This document shows, piece after piece, positions 33,253-45,312 of a stretch of 64,000 nt of DNA (the first letter of the stretch is position 1; every line of letters starts with the position of its first letter). The stretch covers positions 434,001 to 498,000 of the forward strand of contig JAHLKG010000016.1 in assembly GCA_025526995.1 (NCBI GenBank), in the 5' to 3' direction. The position numbers and the translations under genes were made by a program. This DNA is from Powellomyces hirtus. Taxonomy: Eukaryota; Chytridiomycota; Chytridiomycetes; Spizellomycetales; Powellomycetaceae. The notes under the pieces are model-generated. The model had not been told where the DNA came from. It was given only the letters and a program-made list of their open reading frames with translations, and searched no databases.

Positions 33253-35329
33253 CGGTTATGATTGAGGGCTTTAGTATTCAATTATACATGTTAGACAATG
33301 AAGTCGCCATATATCCATACAGCGACGCGGCAGCGTCAGAGAAAGGGCAGCGATGAAAGTAACTGAGATATATCTGGGACTTAGGGAAGTTCAGACGACG
33401 GTCGAGGGCAAGAGAGCACATCTATCTCTGGAAAGCAAACTCGGTCGGCTCTGAAAGGCCTTCTGACAAAATGTGACGTGATGGTCTGAAATGCTGGGAA
33501 ATGATTGTTTTGCGCTGTGAACACAATGAAGCCCTTTAGACATGCTTCAGTTGCAACGAGTCCGACGCGTGCGATCCTTCGTGGACAAAACATGCCGGTC
33601 TGTCATGTTCGCTGCATGGACAAGAAGGTGACCCATTGCGTTCGCATTTCTCAAGCAAGCAACATTCTGTTCGTTAGAGTGTGGGGCACGGAATGGCCTC
33701 CAGTCAATCCTACTATTGCCATGACCCCTAAAGACTTTGCCAAGTGACAGTCATTATTTTATGATCGACGTGGGAATGGAATCGCATGGTCACCGAGTGG
33801 AGCGTACAAGGGGCGATCCTCCAATCTTCCCGGCGTTCCAGAATCTCACCCACTCACCCACCCTTGCCTCGGCGATTAATTTCCGGTTGGTGTTTATATT
33901 GGTTCTCAAAACATTCAAAGGCAGTTAGTTGGAGAATCCCGGTGCCTGTCGTGTTTGTAGTGTGAACGTTGTAGAATCCCGGTCGCTGTCGCATATTTCG
34001 GGCCCGCGAGAGGCTGGAATGAGGCTTAACGTGGTCAAGGTTATCTTTGCTGTAAGCCACAAATTAGACAACAATGGAAAAAGCCGAGATATTGGAACTG
34101 GTATGCAAAACAAGTGACAGTACCGGTCAACCGTACGTATCGAGACAATATGGGTCTGATCTGCATTGTTTCCTTTATCCCGTGCCGCTTCCATTTTTCT
34201 TTTCGACGCCCTCTTATCTCTGCTTTTGCGTTCAGATTACGTCCGACCACCGCAGACATGATCACAGAAGATTTTGCGAAACACAAATGAGAGGCGGAGC
34301 GTGGAAAACAGACTTGTTTGGAAGTAGCTTTTGACGGCCCCACCCGCCAAGTTTCTCTCCGGCTGGAAACAATACAAAGTTGGTCATCGATGACCCTCAC
34401 TCCGACATGGCATTGAGGAGCCTTCGTGTTCCGGTGTTGCTTGATGTAAAAATAGTTTGTAGTTTCGCACTCGCACATAACCCCTTCGCCAGAACGTCAC
34501 ATTGTCAATTCAAGGCCGATCAAAGTATCTGTATATCCATACTCTTAATTAAACCCACCAGGGTCTAGTTAAGCCCCACCCCGGTGCCACCACCCACCTG
34601 TCAGGGAAATTCTAGCTGAAAGGAACAGGCCCGGCCGTGAATGGAATAGAATGAATCGTTGTCTCGCAATATCGAGACACACCAGAAATTCCTCTCTTTT
34701 TAAGAACCTTCCGGCATCGCCACCGCCACCTTCCTTCCTGTCGGGGTCATCTTAAACGGCTTTTGCCTGCTCCGGGAGACATCGGGTCATGCAAGCAGAC
34801 GCGCTCTACGTAAGCCCAAACCCCGACAATAGCAAACCGCGCACCGGATTGGCCGCGGAGGGCCATGTTACTTCTAAATTGAACAATCGCCTCCGAATCG
34901 CCAACAGATCGAGCTAGCATGCGTGCGTGTACTCCCGGGTATTGGTAGCAGGTTAATTTTGGTAGCTCCCGCCACTATCACAGTTTCCGCGTGCAAGGTT
35001 GTCGAACTGCCCCCGTAAGCCTCATCAGCTCGCACCACGCCCCTGCTCCCTCATACGAGTTGTTTCTGCACCCTTGTCTCTCTGGTTGTCCCCCACCGTA
35101 ATTCTCTGCGCATATATATATCGGGAACCGGCACCAAATCCCCCGAGCCCCCTACGGTCATGCACCCATCTCCGACGCTCCCCCCCCCCCCCCCCCTTTT
35201 TCTGCTGTGCAAGGCTTCCCCATTTTATTTCCACCTTATTGAATTACATTCAAGACCCATTTCAGTATTTTCTTCTCCTCATCTTGTATCACAATCCACG
35301 CTTTTCAACCACTCGTACACATCGCAAAT
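33253..35329. other. Intergenic region upstream of the RGS gene
   Basis: Two kilobases without a supported gene. Visible items are a 20-nt paired repeat, GAGAATCCCGG at about 33932 and TAGAATCCCGG at about 33972, a perfect inverted repeat at 34660-34679, a TATATATA tract near 35110 and a poly-C run near 35178-35200. Several short open frames on both strands look like chance. The last 300 nt are probably promoter and leader for the RGS gene. Confidence 0.5.
34660..34679. repeat. Perfect 7-nt inverted repeat with 6-nt loop
   Basis: TGTCTCG and CGAGACA flank the loop CAATAT. It lies in the long spacer upstream of the RGS gene; it could be a protein-binding palindrome, but nothing further supports this. 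Confidence 0.6.
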
Positions 35330-36422
35330 ATGATGAAGCGTCTCCTAATGAGGTACCTTGACCCGGAGAGGCGTGCACTCAAATTCACTTATAAAGCACA
35401 ATATTACGATTGTTGGTTTGACAAGGTATTCAACAACCTTACGATAATTAGGACCAGGGGTATGTCTGACCCAGGAGTACAGCCGATTAGAGACGTACAA
35501 ACAACGCCGTCCCGTCTTATGCGCGCAAGCGACGCAGGGCAAGTGAAGGGTTTCAAGGTTTCAATTCAGTCAGTCTTGAATGATGAATACATGTCACCGT
35601 ACAGCTTCGAAGGTAATCTTGGGACATATAAACGCATTGCTGTTTGCGCTGGCAACTAACTTTCCTGCTATCTTGCGCTTATTCCAGACTTCTTCGAGTT
35701 CTTAAAGAAAGAGGTATGTATTGGGAGATCGGGCCTCTTCCCATTATCTCTAGCATGTTAACCTTTCCGTTCCTTTCTGACTACAGCACAGTGAAGAGAA
35801 CCTTGAGTTCTTCAGAGACATTCAAAGCTACTCATATGCGGCTGCGCCAATCTACAATAACCTTTCGAGAGATGACAGCCTTCTAACGCTGACGCACCCA
35901 TCTCCGCCGCTGGAAAATTCTGCTCCAATGCTGATGCCCAGTGATGCCGTTGCTCAATTGTTTGATAACGAGTTTGCTCGACAAGGCGCTGTCAGCAGAC
36001 GCGGCAGTGGAGGCATGACTACTGCCGCTGCCGACTCGCACCCATCGCCGCCGGCCTCTCCCGGAACGGAAAGCGAGAAACAACCGGCAAATTGCGGCAG
36101 ACTCGAAGAGTCTATGCGGGCGCTGCGAGCCGATATGGAAAGGATAATCAGCACGTATTTGCTGCAAGACTCGGCCAAGGAGATAAACCTCCCGGATGTT
36201 CTGCGCAAAAGGATCCTCAATGAAGTACGGGAGAATAATAATCTCCATCCTGACCTGTTCAAAGGCGCCATTGAGAACGTCACCACCATGATGCGTCTCT
36301 CCTCCTTCCCGAACTTTCTCAAACAAGCCCTGCTCGTTGATCCTAGACCCCCGCTCACCAAGAAGCTGACCATAGAACAAAAAGTCAACTTTGCTGGATT
36401 TCCTAAAATGGCCGTCTGTTGA
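35330..36422 (+). CDS. RGS-domain protein (regulator of G-protein signalling)
   Basis: Three exons (35330-35612, 35688-35713, 35787-36422) give 314 residues. The RGS domain starts at the splice junctions: SFEDFFEFLKKE then HSEENLEFFRDIQSY, the signature of the first RGS helices, with the middle 26-nt exon coding DFFEFLKKE. Its second half is IISTYLLQDSAKEINLP, LRKRILNEV, HPDLFKGAIENV and LSSFPNFLK. The two halves are separated by an unusually long Ser/Pro/Gly-rich insertion of about 90 residues. RGS proteins speed GTP hydrolysis by G-alpha subunits and so damp receptor signalling. The N-terminal 90 residues are basic and not recognised. A short C-terminal tail follows the domain. The start codon is the first of two adjacent ATGs. 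Confidence 0.88.
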
Positions 36423-37322
36423 GATATGCCCAACCTCCCATGTGCGACGATATACCCCGCCACCTCATTTACCCCGTTCCCTCCCCTGTCCCAACCCACA
36501 TACCACATTTGAGCGTCCTGGTCTTTTTGCGCCTTCCCTTCCTCATCGCGGCTACTGATTTTGTGCGGTGCCACAACCCCTTTTTGCGCATAACCTTTGT
36601 GTGTCTTATCATGTTTGCAATATAGAAGTGGGCTTTTTTTTTTCTCGTGATTCTGATGCAAAAATGACATTTTATGCGGTGGTTTACCGTAAATAGATGA
36701 TTAAAAGAATTTAATTGCACAAGACATCGAGGTCGAAAACCGCCGGAATCTTTTAATCCCATTATTTTGTTTGGTCACCCTCTGACGTAGGATCTCCATG
36801 GCGATTGTGCGGTTTATGATTTGAGCGTTTAGGTCAGCGTGGACAATAAGAGCCACTTAACGTCTCGGAGGGCGCTGGTCTGAAGACATTAATGGTGTCT
36901 TGTTTTCACATATCCGTGGAAAATCGGTGTTGGCGTATGGCTTTTCCCCCTCGCTTGTCTTTGGATACACTGCTACTGACACGCAGTGATTGTTGCGTCT
37001 ACCGTCTTCCCTCACACGAACCCACAAGACGCGCCCACGACCGAACTGCACCCGCGTTCTAATGACCGCATTTGGACGAATGGTTCCGATATTGAGCACA
37101 CGCATCATGGCGGGGACAAGAAAATCACTGACGGATGTGATTCAATGGAATCATTCAGGCGACGTAAACCCAACATCGCCAGGATAATCAAAGATGGTGT
37201 TGAAACGTGTGATGGACACACATTCGTATAAGAAAGAGGAGTACCGTATACCGTTCGGTAACATTCCCGACTTCGTTCTAAAAAATTGACATGTTTGTTA
37301 TAGAAGGGTTGCAGGAACCGAG
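36423..37322. other. Intergenic region
   Basis: About 900 nt between the RGS gene and tRNA-Ser copy 2. A short T run lies near 36636. Several small frames show no motif. I see no gene. Confidence 0.45.
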
Positions 37323-37404
37323 GACGGTTTGGCCGAGTGGTTAAGGCGATGCCCTGCTAAGGCATTTCCCTCTGGGAGCGCAGGTTCAAATCCTGCAGCC
37401 GTCG
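37323..37404 (+). tRNA. tRNA-Ser (anticodon GCT), copy 2
   Basis: The 82 nt are identical to the reverse complement of copy 1 at 33171-33252 and form the same class II cloverleaf with loop CTGCTAA and a long variable arm. A CTTTTGCTTTTC stretch follows within 20 nt and can act as the Pol III stop. The identity does not extend past the gene ends. Confidence 0.96.
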
Positions 37405-37686
37405 CTTCGCTTTTGCTTTTCTTGCCTGGTGAGACATGTCGTGGCATGAATTGCTCAAATGACAGAGGCATCGAACGAATTTTTCAGAGCATGTAACGGG
37501 GCAATCTAGCATATATTTATTAATTACGAGAAAACAAAAAAGACAATTGAGAAGGGCACGATGTTCTATCGGTCCACGCACAGAATCGGACCAAAGGAAT
37601 GATACAGATGTAAGGAAGCAGGAGAATTAGGAACAATCAAATGCAGAGAGTTCGAATCATGTACGGCACGGTGGGAGTGTGACTGA

Positions 37687-40600
37687 TTAGACACCACTTG
37701 CGCCACAGACGAGAGCCAGGATGGCCATGCGAACGTAGAGGCCGTATTTCATCTGTCGGAAGTACGCAGCACGTTGGTCAAAGTCCACTTCGCCATCGAT
37801 TTCGTTGACGCGGGGCAGAGGGTGCATGACGATCATGTTTCGCTTGGCGTGGGCAAGGGTCCTATTGGTGACACAGTACGAGTCCTTGACGGCATCGTAT
37901 TCGGCGGGAGTTGCGAACCGCTCCTTCTGGATGCGCGTCACGTAGAGTACGTCGGTGCGCGGCATGACAGAGTCGAGGTCGCTGGTCTCCGTGACGGGAA
38001 TGTGGGAAGGGATCTCGGTGCGGATGTGGGCCGGGAGCGTAAGAGACGGGGGTGAAACAAGCACGAGCTTGACGTCGTACAGAGAGAGAAGACGGACGAG
38101 CGAGTGCACTGTCCTGCCGTTCTTGAGGTCTCCGACGAGGGTGATCGTGAGACCGTTGACGGTACCGAGTTCTTCACGAATGGTAAAGGCGTCGAGGAAG
38201 GCCTGCGTGGGGTGCTCGCCCGTGCCATCGCCGGCGTTGATAACCGGGACGGTGGCAAAGTTGGCGCCCTGCTGAGCCGACCCGGGAGCAGGGTGGCGCA
38301 TGACAATCACGTCGGCGTAGCAGCTGAGGGTGCGGACAGTGTCTGCCAGCGACTCGCCCTTCTGAACCGAGGATGTTTCTCCAGTCATCGGAACGACACC
38401 GCCTCCAAGACGGGTCATGGCGGCGGCAAACGAGCAAGAGGTGCGTGTAGATGGCTCCCAGAATGCTGAAGCCATCACCTTGCCGGAAAGAAGGTTGATG
38501 GTTCCGAACCTTTCAACCAAAGTTCGCATCTCCTGTGCAACGCCAAAGAGCATGTGGAGGTCCGAGCGGGAGAACTGCTTGACGGACAGAACGTGTTTGC
38601 GGAAGTAAGGCGAGCGGGCAACGGATGTGGAGAGGTAAGACGAAATGTACTGCGAACTGGACAGGTGCATAGTCTGTCGAACGGCCCGCTGCACAACTTT
38701 TCCAACAGCATTTTCAGTTCCATCGGGCGAGGAGGCGCCGTCAGCCTGGCCGCCGGGGACCAGAGACGTTGCCGAACCATCCAGAGCGTCCAGAGCGTCA
38801 GTGGCCAGCAAAGCAAGGTCAGATGGACCGCTCTCATGATGCTGATGAGATGCGCTGCGGACGGGTCGCTGTGGTGATTTCGGGGCGGCCATCGCATCTT
38901 TGAAGAGGTTTTCCGGCATGATCGACATCTTCCTGCTAGAAGCAGGGACCACCGCAGAGCTGGAGATAGCGGAGGGCTGGGAGACGCGGATTGCGCCCGT
39001 CATGTCCTTGCCGGCGGGACCGTCAATGAGCGTTCCATCGAGGTAAACGGTTTCACCTCGAATCACGACACGATGCACGAAACCAGCAGAACCAGTGCCG
39101 ACCTTTCGCTCAATTTCAACCTCAACGTAAGTATCAGCCTGCTGAGGAATGCCAAAGATCCTGATGGGGTTCTCGTAGACCCTCAAAGTCAAGTCCTCAA
39201 CGGTCAACTTGCCAGCAGCAACGGCACCCAAAAGGTAAGGCACGGCCTGCTTAATGCCAGTGCCTAGCACGGAGAAAACGTCGACTGCCTGAACGTTATC
39301 CCAAATGGCTTTAACATCTTCCTTTGTGACTCCAGCGACCTTCATCGCAAGCGTCTCGACGCATACATCACATGTAACGTCAACACCCTTGTCTTTGGAA
39401 AGAACAATGAGAGCAATGTCGGCAGCGGTGCGGACATTGGTGATGTGAATGGAGCGGTTGTGGAGGTTGGCAAGGTACAAGACCGAAGCGAGGTCGGCTT
39501 CCTTGGCGCAGGCGATGATGGGCGATTCGCGCGGCCATTTGCGGAAGTGCGCAGCAAGATCCGTCAGGTTCTTGAGACGCTTCTCACCGAAGCCAATGTA
39601 CAGGGACATGCCTGCTCCAACCACGCCGGCGGCGGTGGAAAGCTTGTCCACGTTCTCTGAGGATGCGACGGCAGTCACCATGAAGTCGCAAGAGGCTTTA
39701 CCCTTGGCGGCCGTAGCCTGCTGTTCGCCAAGGCCGCAGACCATGGTAAAGCCACCAGCGACAGCCTCCTTGGTAATCTGTTGCAGATCGCCATCGGCGT
39801 CAACCAGACTCCTGACGTGGACCAATCCAGGCAAGCGGACAGTTCGGAAGCTGGTCTGCGAGTCGATGTCTCCAACTTCAAATGCTTCGATACCCTTCCA
39901 TCGGCCCAGCGCCTCAATGAAAAGCTTAGCGCACTTGACGTTGGTGATGAGGGGCACGGCAAAGTCAACAGCCATACGACGAGACCTGTATCCGCGCGAC
40001 ATGTAGGAAGCGGGACGGCGGAACCTGTTCTTGGACGGCAAGTTGATGTACAGGTCGATCAGGTTGTTTGCCAAATGCTGGGTTAGCGAGTACTCGAGCT
40101 TCTGCTGGGGAAGCTGGGCCTGAGCGGTCGAGTCGTCGAGCGCCTCCAAATACTTGACGGGGATGCCGTGTTCCTGAATGAAATCGGCAGTACCGGTCGT
40201 TGCAAAAAGCTGGTAGCCCAGTTCGTGGAGCTTCTGAACCGAGGGCAGGAATTCGAGCTTCTCCTTGAACGATCCGATAGAGATCAGCACGTTCTTCTTC
40301 GGGACGGTGAACCCGGTGGCAAGCAGAGCCTTCATGTAGGCTTCGTACTTGTCGCGGCCAAAGCAGGCAACTTCACCAGTTGAGGCCATCTCGACACCCA
40401 AAATGGGATCGGCGCCAGCCAGACGACTGAAACTGAACTGCGGCACTTTGATGGCAACATAGTCTTTACGCTGTTCGATCTGGGGATAAGCCTGGTAGGG
40501 CTGTCCGGTCATGGCTCTGGTAGCCATTTCGATCAAGTCGACGCCGAGAACCTTGGAGCAGAACGGGAAAGATCGAGAGGCACGAACGTTGCACTCGATA

Positions 40601-43600
40601 ACCTTGATCTCATTGTTTTTAGCAATGAACTGGATGTTGTACGGACCGGTAACGTTGAGTGCCCGTCCAATCTTGCGCGTGGCATCGACGATCTTGCGGA
40701 CGGTTTCCGGATCCAGATCCTGCGGGGGCAGGACCAGAGTTGCATCGCCAGAGTGAACACCGGCGTTCTCAACGTGCTCAGAGACGACATGCATGATAAG
40801 CTTTCCATCGTGGGCGACCGCGTCCATTTCGATTTCCTTGGCCTCCTCAATAAATTTGGAGATGACGACAGGGTAATCGCGGGACACTTGGACGGCGAGG
40901 TCCAAGTAACTCCTCAGGTCGTTGAGAGAGTAAACGACATTCATGGCGGCACCAGAAAGCACGTAGCTGGGCCGAACAAGGACAGGGAATCCAACTTTCT
41001 CGCAGAAGGAGGTGGCCTCCTCAATGGATGTGAGTTCCTTCCAGAGTGGCTGGTCAACGCCGATTTTGTCCAACATGCGGGAGAACTTGTAGCGATTCTC
41101 CGCATTGTCGATCATTTCCGGGCTGGTTCCAAGAATGTTCACGTTCATGCGGTGTAGAGGCAGGGCTATGTTGTTCGGGGTCTGACCACCCATAGAAACA
41201 ATCACGCCGCTAGCACTCTCAGTCTGGTAGATATCCAGAACGCGCTCGAGGGTGAGGGTTTCAAAGTACAGACGGTCAGCCTCGTCGTAATCGGTGGACA
41301 CGGTCTCTGGGTTGTAGTTGACCATGACAGTCTTGACGCCAGACTCACGGAGAGTGCGGATACACCTAACGGCACACCAATCGAACTCGACACTGCTTCC
41401 GATGCGGTAAACACCGCTTCCGAGGACCATCACACCCTTGTCTTCGAAGGTAATGTCGTGTTCCACGCCATTGTATGTCATGTACAGGTAGTTTGTGTAA
41501 CAAGGGAACTCGGCAGCGACTGTGTCAATTTGCTTCACGAATGGAGTAATGCCGAAATCAGTTCTGATTTTACGAGCGCCGAGTTCAGTTGTACCGATAG
41601 CGGCAGCAATCTGCCTGTCAGAGAAACCAAGCTGTTTAGCCGATCGAAGTAGGCGCGCACTGACGGTGTGCGCAGAGTGGGTGGCGAGGTGCTTGTCAAG
41701 ATCGACAATGTTCTTGAGCTTGTTCAAGAACCATTTGTCAATCTGCGTGAGCTCCCAGATACGGTCGACCGTGTACCCGTGGTGGAACGCGTTCGCAATG
41801 GCAAACATGCGCTCATCAGAGGGGTGCTTGAGCTCTTCATCAATCTCTTCCTTGTCGATGATGTTGTTCTCGGCAAATCCACTGAAGCTGTAGTCAACGG
41901 CGCGGAGCGCTTTCTGAATTGTCTCCTCGAAATTGCGGCCAATGGCCATGACTTCACCGACACTCTTCATGGCGCTTCCAACCTTGGTGCTGACACGGTT
42001 GAACTTCTTCAGATCCCATCGGGGGATCTTAACGACACAGTAGTCCAAAGAAGGCTCAAAGCAAGCAATGGTCTTCTTTGTCACGTTGTTCTTGACTTCA
42101 GTCAGCGGAATGCCGAGACCGAGCTTGGCGGCAACGAAAGCCAGAGGGTAACCGGTGGCCTTACTGGCCAGGGCCGAACTTCGGGACAACCGAGCGTTGA
42201 CCTCAATAATGCAATACTCCTTGCTTCGCGGGTTGAGCGCGTACTGAATGTTGCATTCACCAATGACGCCAAGATGCCTGATGACGTTGACTGCAGTTCT
42301 TCGCAGCATCATGTAGTCCTCATCAGACAAAGTCTGACTGGGCGCGACAACGATCGAGTCACCAGTGTGGATACCGAGGGGATCAAAGTTCTCCATGTTA
42401 CAAACAGTCACGCAGTTGTCATTGGCATCGCGAACGACCTCGTACTCGATTTCCTTCCAGCCCTTCATGGAACGCTCGACCAGAATCTGGGTAGACGTGG
42501 CAAACGCCTTGGCGCAGAGGGCCACCAGTTCTTCCTCGTTGTCCGCAAAGCCTGAGCCGAGACCGCCAAGGGCATAAGCAGCTCGAACAATGAGAGGATA
42601 ACCGATCCTGCGACCAGCAGCAACAGCTTCTTCAGTCGTGTTGGCACTTTCGCTTTGCGCGCATTTTTCACCAATGGACGCCATCGCCTGAGCGAACAGA
42701 TCTCTGTCTTCGGTGATTTCGATGGTCTCTATGGGGGTTCCAAGGACCTTCACGCCGAGTCCCTCGAATTCGTCCTTGAGCTTCACACCAACGTTGAGGG
42801 CAGTCTGTCCACCGAATGTGCAGTAAATGCCATCCGGACGTTCGTGCTTAATGACCTTGCGCACAAAGTCCGGTGTGACGGGAAGGAAGTACACCTTGTC
42901 TGCAAGACCTTGGGAAGTCTGAATTGTCGCAATGTTGGGGTTGATCAAGATGGTGTAGATGCCCTCTTCCTTCAACGCTTTGATGGCCTGAGATCCAGAG
43001 TAGTCAAACTCGCCGGCTTGACCGATCGAAAGACCTCCAGATCCGAGAATCAGCACTTTCCGCGGGTGCTGACGGACGCTGTCAGGCAGCTTGGCCTCCT
43101 TGACGAGGGGCACAAGCTTGCCAGCATTGCTGCAGGCCTGCACAGTCTCGATGAATCTGTCGAACAGATATTCGGTATCCCACGGGCCCGGAGTGGATTC
43201 CGGGTGGAACTGCACGCTGAAGTAGGGCAGGGTTGCATGGATGATACCCTCGTTCGAGCCGTCGTTGGCATTGACAAAGTACTCGCTCCATCCAGGCTTC
43301 AGGGTCTCCACGTCGACGCAGTAACCGTGGTTCTGGGATGTGATGTAGCAGCGGCCGGTATGCAAGTTCGTGCAAGGGATATTGTGTCCGCGGTTTCCGT
43401 ACTTCATCTTCTTTGTCTGCGCCCCGCTGGCAAGAGCAATGAGCTGATGTCCCAAACAGATACCAAAGATGGGTTTGTCGCCAAGCTTCATTTGCTGCGC
43501 CAGTCGGTCGATGGTTTCTGTGACACTGGTCGGGTCACCAGGGCCGTTGCTGATAAAGAGTCCATCAAAGTCGCGGTCGGCAATGAAGTCGTAGTTCCAA

Positions 43601-44609
43601 GGCACGACCTTGACCTCCACGCCTCGCTTCAGAAAGCATCGGATTTGGTTGTTCTTCAACCCGACATCGATTGCCAGAATGCGAAGCACTTTTCCGTTCT
43701 TTCCAAGCACCCGAGTTTCCCCTTCTTGCGGGGTGTAAAGGATAGGCTGCTTCACGGACACTTCAGACACAAGATGTCTCGAGTTGGGATCATGCCAGTC
43801 AACGTCGGACAAATCCTGCATGCACGGCAGAGCGGCGGATTCTTGGCTCTGTGCGATACCAGCTCCCGCGACGGACTTGGGAAACAGCAGCTTGCCGAGC
43901 AAGGCACCCTTTGTGCGGATCTTCTTGGTCAGAGCTCGCGTGTCAATGCCATACACGGCGGGAACGTTGTTTTCCTTGAGCCACTGAGACAGTGACGCGT
44001 CAGCGAGATAATGGGAAAAGTCATGGGAGTAGTGTCCAATGACCAGAGCGGCAATGTGGATTTGCGTAGACTCAAAGTAGTGCTGCAGGTTATTGAGATG
44101 AGCATCAACGTCTTTGCGCGAGGGGACTCCGTAGTTTCCGACAAGGGGGAAGGTGATGACCAGGATCTGGCCTCGGTACGATGGGTCGGTGAGGGACTCT
44201 GGGTAACCGACCATTCCTAAGGAACGACGATGAACGAAGCATCATCAGTAAGCGCGCGTGGGAGCACACAAGAGGTCATAATCAGAGCAGAGTAGACTCG
44301 CTAGAGAGGCTGCTTTGCTCACACTCTGGCCTCCGCTCCCGCATCCGCGCATTTACCTGTCTGGAAGACGCATTCACCGGCGATGGACGAAGTTTCCGCG
44401 CCAAATGAGTAGCCTTGGTAGGCGGTTCCGTCCTTCAGCAGGAGGGTCGCAACGGTAGGGTCCCCGGCCTGGAAAGGCGGGCAGGTAATGGGCGGGGACA
44501 CCTGGCCAATCGTTGCGGTTGCGGCAGCTTGCTCGGTGCCTGCCTGGTCGGCAGCAACAACCGGAGTGACCGCCGTGGTTGTGGTAGATAGATCCATCTT
44601 CTCGGGCAT
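37687..44609 (-). CDS. URA2: Multifunctional pyrimidine protein: glutaminase-CPSase, inactive DHOase-like, ATCase
   Basis: Two exons (44609-44357 and 44216-37687) give 2260 residues, close to yeast Ura2 (2214). The junction rebuilds [11 protein letters not shown]. It makes carbamoyl aspartate, the first two steps of UMP synthesis. Order: glutamine amidotransferase with nucleophile Cys in GICLGHQ (about 338) and FHPES (about 422); two CPSase halves ([34 protein letters not shown]); a regulatory MGS-like segment; a dihydroorotase-like segment from about 1536, where the metal-binding HxH motif is replaced by LVHVRSL; a Ser/Ala linker; and ATCase with STRTSC, HPTQA and HPLPR. Loss of the DHOase metal site is the fungal pattern, so a separate URA4 is expected. 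Large minus-strand frames have antisense shadows of up to 446 codons. Confidence 0.98.
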
Positions 44610-45312
44610 TGTCTCAAAGGGCAGGGGATGACAGCAAGGTGTATGTGTGGGGATGAATGAAGTGTCTTTATGTGTATGAATATGCGTATGTGAAGAATGC
44701 GTGTGTGTATGTTTGGGAGTGTTGACCTTGCGGTGTACCCTCAGATTCCTTCGACGGGTTGTCCCTTTTTTTTTTTTTTCCCTCGAGAGCCGACTAGCGA
44801 CAAACGAGAAAGGGAAATGGACGGGGCCGTCGCGACGAACAATTATATACGAAGGAAGGCTGATGCAGATGGTTCCAGTGTGGCGCATTGTCCTGGCTCC
44901 AGCCAGAGACACGTGAGGGGTGCGCTTGTTATTGTCAACAAACGGAAATCAATCGCAGCTTTGGGCGTTGCACGTATTGCATGAACTTCAATATAGTGAA
45001 CCGACAAAATTGAATAGAAAGAAAAACCGCGGACCAGGTGGGGAAAGTGAGTTTGTGACCGCGGTGGGGGGAACACAAAAGATGTTACAACAAAAAACAA
45101 AAACTGGGACAGAACAAAAATTCAGAGATGAGTTCGTCGGCGGACGAAAACAATGCAGGTTGAGTTGGGTATCTAGCGGCGGGTTTTGGGGTAATGCGTT
45201 TTTTTTTGTGCATTCGTTCATGGTATTTGTGCGTGGTGTGTGTGATGAAAGTCGATTGTGCACATGTGTTGACCGCGCGTATCCGCGAGGGGAGCGCTGT
45301 CACAAATGCCTT
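44610..45312. other. Intergenic region upstream of URA2
   Basis: About 700 nt lies between the URA2 start and the stop codon of the Gln-rich regulator gene. A GT-rich repetitive tract lies at about 44640-44715 and a T run at 44766-44779. Both are on the URA2 leader or promoter side. No gene is seen. Confidence 0.45.

Noticed and set aside
42655..43995. 446-codon open frame on the plus strand
   Set aside because: It is antisense to the highly conserved CPSase part of URA2 and has no motif; it is a shadow of the codon bias of that gene.
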